64,000 nt of DNA from DATAGF01 sp963819845 (GCA_963819845.1 CAWFXQ010000008.1:124001-188000), one strand, 5' to 3'; shown: positions 52,721 to 60,631, counted from the first letter of the stretch. The notes: generated from the sequence alone by a model not told the origin. A program made the numbers and translations.

Positions 52721-52859
52721 CCGCCGGGCGGCGCCTGCTCTGCTGGGGAGCGTCGCGGCCCGGCGGAGGCTCGAGGCGCCCACCCCGGTGCGAGTCCCCG
52801 AGCCCCACCCCGGAGGACCCGTGGCGGTGCAATGTGTCGATCGGCCACGACTCGGTCGT

Positions 52860-53113
52860 CCAATTGGACAGAGGGAACGGGCACGCGGTCTGATCGGCGT
52901 CCGTCCTGGTGGGCGACGAGCCGGCGCGGCGCGTTGGCCAATTGGCCGGGCCGGCGCGTTGGCCAATTGGCCGGGCGGCGCGTGGCCAATTGCACACGGC
53001 GCGGTTGACCCCAAGGGCCATCTCCCCGTCGGAGGGGCGTCCGTCGTCATGGGCGTCCAGCCGGCCCGTCGCCGCGCGTTGGCCGATTGGCCGTTCGGGC
53101 CGTGGCCAATTGC
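52860..53113. repeat. Cluster of CCAATTGG-type palindromes in pairs
   Basis: CCAATTGG at 52860, 52938 and 52963; CCAATTGC at 52986 and 53106; CCGATTGG at 53083. Pitches are 25 (52938/52963), 23 (52963/52986) and 23 bp (53083/53106). The 52860 site pairs, with mismatches, with CGATCGG 23 bp before, and its reverse complement follows the same CCAATTGGACGAC pattern as 29584-29614. The ~520-bp intergenic stretch 52672-53193 has no recognisable gene otherwise. Confidence 0.75.
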
Positions 53114-53193
53114 GTACGGAGCCGCACCGTCGCGGCACGGTTTCGGCCCTCCGGGGTGATGATCCGTGACGGGCGGCCGATCAGGCTCGGGTC

Positions 53194-53776
53194 GTGGCGG
53201 GGAGCCTGTACAAGGGGCAGAGACTCGGGAAGCGGCCGCCGTGCCTGCTGTGCATGGGCCCCGGGGCCGGGGAGCGGGCGCAGCTCCACCTTCCGGGCGG
53301 GGTGTCGGTGTGGCTGTGCGCGGCCCACCGCGAGCCCGGGTTCGTCACGGGTCGGGCGGGACGGGACCTGGTGGCGAGCCTGATGGGCGCATGGAATGCC
53401 GCGGGGTGCCTCACGGCGGCGCGCAGCCGGGCGCTTCGGCTGCACATGGCGCGGCTGCGAGGGGAGCCGGCCCGGGGGCGGCCCGGGTCGTACGCCTGGC
53501 CGGAGCTCCGGCGCGAGGCGGAGCGGCGGTTCGGGGCCGGGGAGCGCCCGGCGCGGGTGATCGAGCAGCTCCGACGCCTGCTCGCGGGCGGCGCGGCGCG
53601 CCCGCCCTCGGCGGCGACGATGCGCCGGTGGTTCCGCGAGGGGCGCTGGCTCGGGAACGAGGGGGGCGCGCGCCCGGCCCGGCCCGGCGCCCCGTCCGGC
53701 GGCGGCGGCAGCTCGACCGGCGGCCCCGGCGCCGGCGGGCACCGGCGGGAGCGCCTCCACGACGGGCGACCGGTAG
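53194..53776 (+). CDS. Unknown protein with Cys motif and a probable DNA-binding helix; 3' end unresolved
   Basis: GTG 53194 begins MAGSLYKGQRLGKRPPCLLC, MGPGAGERAQLHLPGGVSVW, then LCAAHREPGFVTGRAGRDL: CxxC ... C-AAH, possibly a zinc knuckle. The middle reads YAWPELRREAERRFGAGERP, ARVIEQLRRLLAGG, and AATMRRWFREGRWLGNEGG, a helical, basic stretch with HTH-like spacing. The frame then has no stop until 54429 and turns Pro/Arg-rich, running antisense to a HerA gene. A +1 shift around 53700-53770 would allow TAG 53774. So a missed frameshift is likely. Confidence 0.45.
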
Positions 53777-53843
53777 GGTCGGGGGCGCCGGGACCCCGGC
53801 GGGCAGCTGCTCACCCGCCCCCACGCCGACGGAGGGGACCTCG

Positions 53844-54047
53844 ATGTGCGGACAGTGCTACGCGACCGGGGCCATCGCCGCCGAGACCGCGATGCTGGTG
53901 GGCGCTCCGGTGGCCTACGCCGCCTACCGCAGGGCGCGCCGCGCCCTCGGCCTTCCCGACACCGCCGTCGCCCCGCGACCGCGCGAGGACGGGCCGCGGG
54001 CCGCGCGTGACCCGGGCGTCGGCGCGCCCTCGGGCGTCACCGCCTAG
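53844..54047 (+). CDS. Small protein of unknown function, one possible membrane helix
   Basis: 67 residues from ATG 53844, with GGAGGGGACCTCG upstream. MCGQCYATGAIAAETAMLVG then APVAYAAYRRARRAL: two Cys near the N-terminus and a hydrophobic stretch (GAIAAETAMLVGAPVAYAAY). The tail is charged and Pro-rich. It abuts the convergent HerA-like gene (5-bp gap). No family recognised. Confidence 0.55.
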   Translation: MCGQCYATGAIAAETAMLVGAPVAYAAYRRARRALGLPDTAVAPRPREDGPRAARDPGVGAPSGVTA

Positions 54048-54052
54048 GGACG

Positions 54053-55588
54053 TCAGCGGCGGCGGCGCCCGCCGAAGATCCCCCGGAGCACCTCGCGCAC
54101 GACCGTGCGCCCCAGGCTGGAGTCGAGCACGTCCTCCACCTGGCCGGCGAGGCTGGTGTCGTCGGGCGGCGGCTCGGTCCGCCGGCGGGGTGCGGGAGCG
54201 GCCCTCTCGCGCGCCTGCTCGGCCGCGGCGGCGTCGCCCGCCATTCGCGCCTCGAGAAGCTCGGCGGCGCTCTCGCGGTCGAGCCGGTCGGCGTACTTCG
54301 GCTGCAGCGGCGACGCCGCGATCGCGGCCGCCCGCTCCTCCGGGGTCAGCGGGGTCATTCGCGAGGCCGGTGGGTAGAGCCGGGTGGCGACCACGGGGGT
54401 CGGGACGCCGCGCGGGTCGAGCGCGGTGACGGCCGCCTCGCCGACCCCCAGGGCGCCCAGGGTCTCCGCGAGGTCGTAGTGCTCCGTCGCCGGGAAGGTC
54501 TCGACGGCCTGCTTGAGCGCCCGCGCGTCCTTGGGCGTGAAGGCGCGCACGGCGTGCTGGACGCGGTGCCCCAGCTGGGCGAGCACCTCGTCGGGGACGT
54601 CGGTGGGCAGCTGGGTGATGAAGAAGACCCCGACGCCCTTGGAGCGGATCAGCCGCACGGTGCGGGCCACGGCGTCGAGGAACGCATCCGAGGCGTGGTC
54701 GAAGAGCAGGTGCGCCTCGTCGAAGAAGAAGACCAGGACCGGCTTCTCGGGGTCGCCGACCTCGGGGAGGGTGTCGAACAGCTCGGCCAGCACCCACATC
54801 AGGAAGGTCGAGAACAACGCGGGCCGCTCGCCCATGTCGGCCAGGTCGAGCACCGACACGATGCCGCGGCCGTCCGGGGCGGTGCGGATGAGGTCGGGGA
54901 TCTCCATCTCCGGCTCGCCGAAGAAGACGTCGCCGCCCTCGGCCTCGAGGCGCGAGACCTCGCGCAGCAGCACGCCCGCGGTGGCGGTGGAGATGCCGCC
55001 GATCGCCTTGAGCTCGGGCTTGCCGGGGCCGGTGAGGTAGGCCAGCGCCGCGCGCAGGTCCTCGAGGTCGACCAGCGGCAGCCCCTTCTCGTCGCAGAAG
55101 CGGAAGACGAGGAAGAGGCTCGACTCCTGCGTGTCGTTGAGGCCCAGGACCTTCGACAGCAGGGTCGGGCCGAACCCGGTGACGGTGGCGCGCAGGGGGA
55201 CGCCGCCCGCGCCGGTGAGCGACAGGAGCTCGACGGGCGCGGCGACCGGCGCCCACTCGTGGGCGAGCTCGGCCGCGCGGGCGGTCACGGCGTCGGATGC
55301 CTCGCCCGGCGCCCCCAGGCCCGCCAGGTCGCCCTTCATGTCGGCGGCGAACACCGGGCACCCGGCCGCGGAGGCCTGCTCGGCGATGAGCTGGAGCGTC
55401 CGCGTCTTGCCCGTCCCGGTCGCCCCGGCGATGAGGCCGTGGCGATTGAGGAACCCCAGCGGCAGCGCGACGTCCACCGCGGTGTCCGGCGGCTCCGCGC
55501 CGGGCGACACCAGCGGCCGCCCGAGGTGGACCCGGGCGCCCTCGAAGCCGTAGCCCGCAGCCATCTCCCGGCGGAAGGCCTCCGTCAC
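54053..55588 (-). CDS. HerA/DUF853-like P-loop ATPase
   Basis: About 511 residues. HGLIAGATGTGKTRTLQLIA (Walker A), FAADMKGDLAGLGAP, LRATVTGFGPTLLSKVLGLN, LVFFFDEAHLLFDHASDAFL (Walker B), RSKGVGVFFITQLPTDVPDE and QHAVRAFTPKDARALKQAVE match the bacterial DUF853 family, related to HerA helicases. Its substrate is not established. GTG 55588 is used; ATG 55564 is an alternative. -10 TAGCCT lies at 55613-55608. The C-terminal ~70 residues (RRTEPPPDDTSLAGQVEDVL) are a linker and a short conserved end. Confidence 0.85.
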   Translation of the reverse strand: MTEAFRREMAAGYGFEGARVHLGRPLVSPGAEPPDTAVDVALPLGFLNRHGLIAGATGTGKTRTLQLIAEQASAAGCPVFAADMKGDLAGLGAPGEASDAVTARAAELAHEWAPVAAPVELLSLTGAGGVPLRATVTGFGPTLLSKVLGLNDTQESSLFLVFRFCDEKGLPLVDLEDLRAALAYLTGPGKPELKAIGGISTATAGVLLREVSRLEAEGGDVFFGEPEMEIPDLIRTAPDGRGIVSVLDLADMGERPALFSTFLMWVLAELFDTLPEVGDPEKPVLVFFFDEAHLLFDHASDAFLDAVARTVRLIRSKGVGVFFITQLPTDVPDEVLAQLGHRVQHAVRAFTPKDARALKQAVETFPATEHYDLAETLGALGVGEAAVTALDPRGVPTPVVATRLYPPASRMTPLTPEERAAAIAASPLQPKYADRLDRESAAELLEARMAGDAAAAEQARERAAPAPRRRTEPPPDDTSLAGQVEDVLDSSLGRTVVREVLRGIFGGRRRR

Positions 55589-55698
55589 AACGCGCTCACG
55601 GCGGAGCAGGCTACCGCGCCGGGCCGTCGGAGGACGTGCCTCCGATTTCGGCCCTGCGGCCAAGGGAGTCCGCGCGCCGACGGCTCACACTCGCCCCC

Positions 55699-55890
55699 AT
55701 GACCCGTCATGGCCACACGCCTCACGACGCCGGCGGCGTCTGGGTGCCGTGCGCGACGTGCTGGGGGCAGCGGCGCCTGCTGACGGCCTCGGCCGGCGGC
55801 GGCGGGCTGGCCCCGATCACGTGCCCGGGGTGCCTGGGCGTCGGTGAGCGCCTTGCGGACGGCGGCCCGGTGGCCGCCCGCGCCCCCTAG
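55699..55890 (+). CDS. Small CxxC zinc-ribbon-like protein
   Basis: 63 residues from ATG 55699. VWVPCATCWGQRRLL and PITCPGCLGVGERL form two CxxCxG(x)G knuckles as in DnaJ-type zinc fingers. The function is unknown. Its stop TAG (55888-55890) overlaps the stop of a convergent small gene (CTAG). Confidence 0.7.
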   Translation: MTRHGHTPHDAGGVWVPCATCWGQRRLLTASAGGGGLAPITCPGCLGVGERLADGGPVAARAP

Positions 55891-56015
55891 CGCCGGGCTC
55901 GGCCCCGCCGCCGTGCCTTCCGGTTCTCGGGCCGCAGCGGGCACCCGTCACAGCGCTTCTTCGACTCGCAGCAGCGCTTCTTGATCTTGACCCGCTTGCG
56001 CTTGGCGCTCGCCAC
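55887..56015 (-). CDS. 42-residue basic Cys-rich protein
   Basis: GTG 56015 to TAG 55887: MASAKRKRVKIKKRCCESKK then RCDGCPLRPENRKARRRGRA. Four Cys (CC, C, C) and a very basic character resemble small conserved actinobacterial proteins of unknown function. -10 TATATT (56030-56025) ends 9 nt before the GTG, so an almost leaderless transcript is likely. Opposite-frame ORFs cover it, but the Cys/Lys pattern and promoter make this one convincing. Confidence 0.6.
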   Translation of the reverse strand: MASAKRKRVKIKKRCCESKKRCDGCPLRPENRKARRRGRARR

Positions 56016-56084
56016 GACGGGCGCAATATACGCGCCATCGACCCGATGTGAGGTGGGCCGAACAATCGCGGCCCAGGCGAGCGG

Positions 56085-56180
56085 TCAGCCGGCCAGGCCG
56101 AGGAGCCAGCCGACGGTCAGCACGGCGACGCCGAGGGCGGCGATGGCGAGCGGGGCGAGGCGGGAGTCGAGTCGCGGCAC
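56085..56180 (-). CDS. 31-residue single-helix membrane peptide
   Basis: GTG 56180 to TGA 56085 encodes MPRLDSRLAPLAIAALGVAV plus LTVGWLLGLAG: a short basic N-terminus then one membrane helix. GGAGG lies 5 nt upstream of the GTG. The role is unknown. It is divergent from PAP2 at 56248. Confidence 0.5.
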   Translation of the reverse strand: MPRLDSRLAPLAIAALGVAVLTVGWLLGLAG

Positions 56181-56247
56181 GTGGCCTCCGGGATGACGAG
56201 GGGCGACGCTCCCCCGTTCGACGCCGGCCCTCGGCTACCCTGCCCCG

Positions 56248-56829
56248 ATGCCCGTGCTCGACGCGCTCCTCGAGGCCGACGAGGCCGCCCTGCGGGCCGT
56301 GACCGACCTGCGCGCCGGGGGCCTGACGGCCGTCATGGTGCTGCTGTCGGCCTGGTGGGTCAAGGGCGTGGCCATCGCGGCGATCGGCGCGGCGGCCGAC
56401 CTGCGGCGCCGCCCGCGCGCCGTCCCGTGGACGGCCCTCCTGGCGACCCTCGCCCTCATCGCCGCCTCGCTCGCGGCGGGGCTGCTGAAGGAGGCCGTCG
56501 ATCGTGTCCGGCCCGCCCTCGCAGAGCCCGGGCTGACCGCCATCGGCACGATCCCTCCCGACGCGAGCCTGCCGTCGGGGCACGCCGCCACCGCCGCTGC
56601 GGCGGCCGGCGTCGTCGCCCTCCTCCACCCGCGGTTGCGCGTCCCGCTGGTCGCGCTGGTCGCGGCGATCGGGCTCTCGCGCGTCTACCTCGGCGTGCAC
56701 TACCCCTCCGACGTGCTGGCGGGCGTGGCCCTGGGGGCGGCGGTCGCCTGGATCGTGGTCGCCGCCGCGCGCCGCGCCGTCCGGCCGGCCCGCGAGGATG
56801 GCGCCGTGATCGAGGCGGGGGCGGGATGA
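56248..56829 (+). CDS. PAP2-family membrane phosphatase
   Basis: 193 residues. LLKEAVDRVRPALAEPG (KX6RP), LPSGHAATAAAAAGV and LSRVYLGVHYPSDVLAGVAL are the three PAP2 motifs, set among five to six membrane helices. Removes phosphate from lipid phosphates. Its stop overlaps a 22-codon frame (ATG 56826-TGA 56894) that runs into the methyltransferase start. Confidence 0.9.
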   Translation: MPVLDALLEADEAALRAVTDLRAGGLTAVMVLLSAWWVKGVAIAAIGAAADLRRRPRAVPWTALLATLALIAASLAAGLLKEAVDRVRPALAEPGLTAIGTIPPDASLPSGHAATAAAAAGVVALLHPRLRVPLVALVAAIGLSRVYLGVHYPSDVLAGVALGAAVAWIVVAAARRAVRPAREDGAVIEAGAG

Positions 56830-56890
56830 GCCTGGAGGGCGCGGGGCACGACGAGGCCGACGGCCGCACCGAGGTCGGCCCCGGGGCCCG

Positions 56891-57919
56891 ATGATCAAGT
56901 ACATCGGCTCGAAGCGGGCGCTCGCGCCGGTGCTCGAGGCGGTGGCGCGGCGGCTGCCGATCCGCTCGGCCGCCGACCTGTTCGCGGGGACGACCCGGGC
57001 CGGCCAGGCCTTCCGGCGGGCCGGCCGGCGCGTGCTCTCCAACGACGTCGCGACCTACTCCGAGGCCCTCGGCCAGGCCTACATCGCCAGCGGCGACGAC
57101 CTCGACCGGGCGCGCCTGCGCGACCTGCTGGCGCGGCTGGCCGCGCTGCCGGGCCGGCCGGGCTACGTGACGCGCACATTCTGCAGCGAGGCCCGCTTCT
57201 TCTCGGCCGAGAACGGCGCCCGCATCGACGCCATCCGCGACGCCATCGACGACCTCGGCGCGCCCGAGCCCCTGCGCGGGTGCCTGCTCACGAGCCTGCT
57301 CGAGGGCGCCGACCGCGTGGACTCGACCTGCGGCCTCCAGATGGCCTACCTCAAGCGGCCGGCCGCCCGCTCACAGCGCCCGCTGGAGCTGCGCGAGCCG
57401 GCCCCGGTCGCCGGCCCGGCGGGCGAGGTGATGCGCCGCGACGCGAACGCGCTCGCGGCCGACCTCCACGGGGTCGACTGCGCCTACATCGACCCGCCCT
57501 ACAACGGACACTCCTACTTCTCGAACTACCACGTGTGGGAGACCCTCGTGCGCTGGGACCGCCCCGAGGCGTACGGCGTCGCCCGCAAGCGCGCCGACTG
57601 CCGCACCACCCGCAGCGCGTTCAACCGCTCGCGCGAGGCCTGGCCGGCTCTCGCCGGGCTGGTCGAGTCGCTCACCACCCCCTGGATCGTGGCCTCGGTC
57701 AGCGACGAGGGCTTCCACGACCCCGCCGACGTCGCGGCCCTCCTGGCCGAGCGCGGCCACGTCGCGGCCATCGCCATCGAGCTCCCCCGCTACGTCGGTG
57801 CCCGCATCGGCATCCACAACCCCGCCGGCGAGCGGGTCGGGACGGTCTCGCACGTGCGCAACCTGGAGTACCTCATCGTCTCCGGCCCGCGGCGGGGCGT
57901 CGTGGAGACGGTCTTCTAG
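56891..57919 (+). CDS. Adenine-specific DNA methyltransferase (D12 class)
   Basis: 342 residues. MIKYIGSKRALAPVLEAVAR and RSAADLFAGTTRAGQAFRRA (FxGxG-like SAM site) open the D12/Dam-type fold; CAYIDPPYNGHSYFSNYHVW carries the DPPY catalytic motif; WIVASVSDEGF and HVRNLEYLIVSG end it. It methylates adenine N6 in DNA. No restriction enzyme gene lies nearby, so it is an orphan. Recognition site unknown. The upstream frame overlaps by ATGA; the stop overlaps the convergent S51 gene (CTAG). Confidence 0.9.
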   Translation: MIKYIGSKRALAPVLEAVARRLPIRSAADLFAGTTRAGQAFRRAGRRVLSNDVATYSEALGQAYIASGDDLDRARLRDLLARLAALPGRPGYVTRTFCSEARFFSAENGARIDAIRDAIDDLGAPEPLRGCLLTSLLEGADRVDSTCGLQMAYLKRPAARSQRPLELREPAPVAGPAGEVMRRDANALAADLHGVDCAYIDPPYNGHSYFSNYHVWETLVRWDRPEAYGVARKRADCRTTRSAFNRSREAWPALAGLVESLTTPWIVASVSDEGFHDPADVAALLAERGHVAAIAIELPRYVGARIGIHNPAGERVGTVSHVRNLEYLIVSGPRRGVVETVF

Positions 57920-58605
57920 GAGGCGAGGGCGAGCGGCTCCAGCGGCTCGTCGAGCTCGCGCGGGCCGATGCGGCGGGCCCCGCGCCCAGGGCCGGCCGCC
58001 ACGAGCCGCGGGGGAGCCCCGTCGGACAGGTGCACCGCCGCGCCGTCATCGACCGCCCACGTGGCGGGCATGCGCCCCGAGTCCACGAGCTCGCGCAGGA
58101 CGACGAGCCGGCCGGGGTCGCTGTCGGCGTGGGGGCAGAAGCCGCCCGGCACGACGCCGAGGCCGTCGACGGGCGCGAAGCCGGGGCCCAGCGAGCTGGT
58201 GAGCCCGCGCTCGAACCAGCAGATCGCCCCCGCGCTCACGCCGGACATGACGACCCCGCGCTCCCACGCGTCGCGCAGTGCCGCTCCGATGTCGTGGGTG
58301 CCCCACACGGCCGCCAGGTTGGCGCTGCTGCCCCCGGCGACGTACACGACGTCCTGGCCCGCCAGGCGCGGCCGGACCGGCTCGGGGTGGGGGCGGAAGA
58401 GCGCGAGGTGGCTCGGCTCGCAGACGCCGGCGAGGCTCTCGTAGAACCGGGAGATCACCCAGTCGGAGTCGCCGCTGGCCGTGGCGAGCAGGCACACGCG
58501 CGGCCGGTCGCGGGCGGCGAGGCCGAGGATGTGGTCCTCCAGGGGGCCGACCCGCCCGTCCGAGGACCATCCCCCGCCGCCGCAGGCCACGATGTGTCGC
58601 GTCAT
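57916..58605 (-). CDS. Peptidase S51 (dipeptidase E/cyanophycinase-like)
   Basis: 229 residues. RHIVACGGGGWSSDGRVGPL, VCLLATASGDSDWVISRFYE, DVVYVAGGSSANLAAVWGTH, and RGVVMSGVSAGAICWFERGL with nucleophile Ser in GVSAG. AVDDGAAVHLSDGAPPRLV closes the fold. It cuts Asp- or Arg-containing dipeptides in the cytoplasm. ATG 58605 is leaderless-type: -10 TAACCT (58619-58614) ends 8 nt before it. A related gene follows divergently at 58716. Confidence 0.9.
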   Translation of the reverse strand: MTRHIVACGGGGWSSDGRVGPLEDHILGLAARDRPRVCLLATASGDSDWVISRFYESLAGVCEPSHLALFRPHPEPVRPRLAGQDVVYVAGGSSANLAAVWGTHDIGAALRDAWERGVVMSGVSAGAICWFERGLTSSLGPGFAPVDGLGVVPGGFCPHADSDPGRLVVLRELVDSGRMPATWAVDDGAAVHLSDGAPPRLVAAGPGRGARRIGPRELDEPLEPLALAS

Positions 58606-58715
58606 CGCGGGGCAGGTTACCGGCGACCGCGCTGGGCATCCGGCCATGGGGTGGCGGGCGCACTCTGTCCACAGGTCCCTCGCGGGGGACGCGGGGGCGC
58701 GCCCATGATTCCGCC

Positions 58716-59287
58716 ATGGCCCCGCGATCCTCCGCACGGGCTCGGCCCTCGGCGCGCCGCCGGCCGCGGCAGATCGTGGCGCTCGGCGGCGGGGGCTTCA
58801 CCGAGGAGCCCGACAACGACGGCGTCCTGCGCGAGGCCTGGGAGCGCGGGGTGGTGCTCGCGGGCCTCTGCGCCGGGTCGATGTGCTGGTTCGAGGGCGG
58901 CGTCACGGCGTCGTTCGGCCGGCGGCTGACGCGCCTCCCGACGGGCTCGGCTTCCTGCCCGGCAGCAACTGCCCCCACCACCGGCAGCGCCGCGACGCCT
59001 GCGCCGAGGCCGTGCGGGCCGGCCTCCCGGCGGGCCTCGCCGCCGACGACGGCGTCGCCCTGCACTTCGTTGACCGCCGCCTGGCGGCCGTCGTCGCGTC
59101 GCGGCCCGACCGCCGCGCCCACCGCGTGGGCGTGGCCGGCGACCGCCTGGTCGAGGCCCCGCTGCGCCCGGCGGTGATCGACGCCGCCCGGCTGGCCGCG
59201 CCCGCCCTGAGACCGCCGGATGCCGATGGCGCCCCGGCGGCCCTGGCCGCGGTCCTCGAGGACCGGGCTACTTCAGGCGGAAGGTGA
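58716..59287 (+). pseudogene. Degenerate peptidase S51 paralogue
   Basis: RQIVALGGGGFTEEPDN opens like S51, but then jumps to DGVLREAWERGVVLAGLCAG: about 90 residues between are missing in frame. The nucleophile box reads GLCAGSMCWFEGGV, Ser to Cys. At about 58925 the frame changes; PPDGLGFLPGSNCPHHRQRR and AADDGVALHFVDRRLAAVVA follow. The tail ends past the start of the overlapping IF-1 gene. It is likely a decaying duplicate of the divergent gene at 58605. Confidence 0.75.
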
Positions 59288-59495
59288 TGCGGCCCCGGTT
59301 GAGGTCGTAGGGCGACAGCTCCACCTTCACCCGGTCGCCCGGGTTGATGCGGATGCGGAACCGCCTCAGCTTGCCCGCCATGTGGGCGAGCACCTCGTGG
59401 TCGTTGTCGAGGACCACGCGGAACATGGTGTTGGGCAGGGCCTCGGTGACCTCGCCCTCCACCTCGATCGCCTCTTCCTTCTGCTTCGTACCCAG
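59268..59495 (-). CDS. infA: Translation initiation factor IF-1
   Basis: 75 residues. GTKQKEEAIEVEGEVTEALP, NTMFRVVLDNDHEVLAHMAG, KLRRFRIRINPGDRVKVELS and PYDLNRGRITFRLK cover the whole OB fold with RNA-binding Arg/Phe. The N-terminal residues KEEAIEVEGEV are always present in IF-1, so the start must lie before GTG 59462. CTG 59495 has GGGGAG 5 nt upstream and gives a normal N-terminus; no ATG/GTG is available. It is followed by the S51 remnant tail. Confidence 0.9.
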   Translation of the reverse strand: MGTKQKEEAIEVEGEVTEALPNTMFRVVLDNDHEVLAHMAGKLRRFRIRINPGDRVKVELSPYDLNRGRITFRLK

Positions 59496-59532
59496 GAACT
59501 CTCCCCTTCCGGTCTGCGATCCCGCTGTGCGC

Positions 59533-59736
59533 CTACAGCGGCGTCACGCTGGACGCCTGCGGGCCCTTCTGGCCCTCGGTCGCCTCGAAGCTGACCCGCT
59601 GGCCCTCCTCGAGGTTCCGGTACCCACTCCCCTGGATCTCGGAGAAGTGCACGAACAGGTCCTTGCCCCCGTCATCGGGGGTGATGAACCCGTAGCCCTT
59701 CTCCGCCGAGAACCACTTCACGACACCCTCAGGCAT
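59533..59736 (-). CDS. Cold-shock protein (CspA family)
   Basis: 67 residues. GVVKWFSAEKGYGFITPDDG (RNP1-like) and DLFVHFSEIQGSGYRNLEEG (RNP2), GQRVSFEATEGQKGPQASSV. Binds single-stranded RNA/DNA. GAAGGACGATCA precedes ATG 59736; -10 TACCAT at 59794-59789 predicts a ~45-nt leader, as common in csp genes. It is transcribed ahead of infA, probably as one operon. Confidence 0.95.
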   Translation of the reverse strand: MPEGVVKWFSAEKGYGFITPDDGGKDLFVHFSEIQGSGYRNLEEGQRVSFEATEGQKGPQASSVTPL

Positions 59737-59827
59737 TGATCGTCCTTCGCTCGTTCATCCGACGGGGCTGGCGCGCAGCCCGCGGAGGATGGTACCTCAC
59801 GCCGCCGACGCCGGCCGCGCGCGGACG

Positions 59828-60423
59828 TCACACCCGCGCCAGGCGCCCCCGCATCGCCGCGACGCCTCGGCGCAGATCGTCCTCGTCCACGGTCATCAGG
59901 GAGGCGTTCGCCACCGCGTGCACGGGGCCGTCCAGCGGGTCGTCGCCGGCGATCGCGTTCGCCAGGAAGCGGATGGGGATGTCGTGCGTCACGACCAGCG
60001 GCGCGCGGGCGGCGACGCCCAGCAGGCGCTCGAAGCCGCGCGTGTACCGGGCCAGCGCGTCCTGCCGGCTCTCGCCGCCCTGCGGCCGCGCCTCCTGGCC
60101 GTGCTCGTCGCGGAACCGGCGGTAGTCGTCGACCGACAGCCCCTCGAACTCCCCGAGCAGCACGTCGTCGAGGTCGGGGTACACGACCACCGGCACGTCC
60201 CGGCCCTCGAGCAGGATCTCGATGGTCTGGGCGGTGCGGGGAAGCGGGTGCGCACGCCCAGGTCCACGGGCGTGCCGGCCATCCGCTCGCGCAGCGCGGC
60301 CACCTGCGCCCGCCCCTCGTCGCTCAGGTGGACGGGCACCGCCGGGTCGCCGTTCAGGCGGCGCGCGGCGTTGTAGTCGGTGCCCCCGTGGCGCACCAGG
60401 GCGAACGTGCGGCCGTCGCTCAT
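59828..60423 (-). pseudogene. Histidine phosphatase (phosphoglycerate mutase family), one frameshift
   Basis: SDGRTFALVRHGGTDYNAAR (RHG catalytic box) and RLNGDPAVPVHLSDEGRAQV start in the first frame; at about 60240 the frame changes and RTAQTIEILLEGRDVPVVVY, LLGEFEGLSVDDYRRF, PLVVTHDIPIRFLANAIAGD (second His) follow. Repaired length ~198. Start ATG 60423 with -10 TATGGT (60436-60431), gap 7 nt: leaderless. It removes phosphate from small molecules. Confidence 0.75.
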
Positions 60424-60631
60424 CGGCGCCACCATACCCGCGGGCAGGGTCGGGGGGCGCCGGTGCCTCGGCGCACCCCCGGAGGGCGGGCCCGCGCCAC
60501 CGGGCCGCCCGCGCGGGGGCCGGAGTGTGCCCCTCCGGCGCGCGCCGCGTCGCCCGCCCCTTCGCCGCGCCCGCCCCGAGTCCTGCGGTCGATGTTTCGC
60601 CAACGCCCGCTCGCGGCACTATGCTCGCATC

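Noticed and set aside
29468..53113. CAATTG repeats as a CRISPR array
   Set aside because: Repeats are 8-12 bp palindromes with 23-bp pitch, in separate clusters, without unique 30-bp spacers or cas genes.
53776..54429. Continuation of the 53194 frame as a 411-residue protein
   Set aside because: Product is Pro/Arg-rich and antisense to the HerA-like gene.
56826..56894. 22-codon frame between PAP2 and the methyltransferase as a gene
   Set aside because: It overlaps both neighbours and has no independent signal; a leader role cannot be supported.
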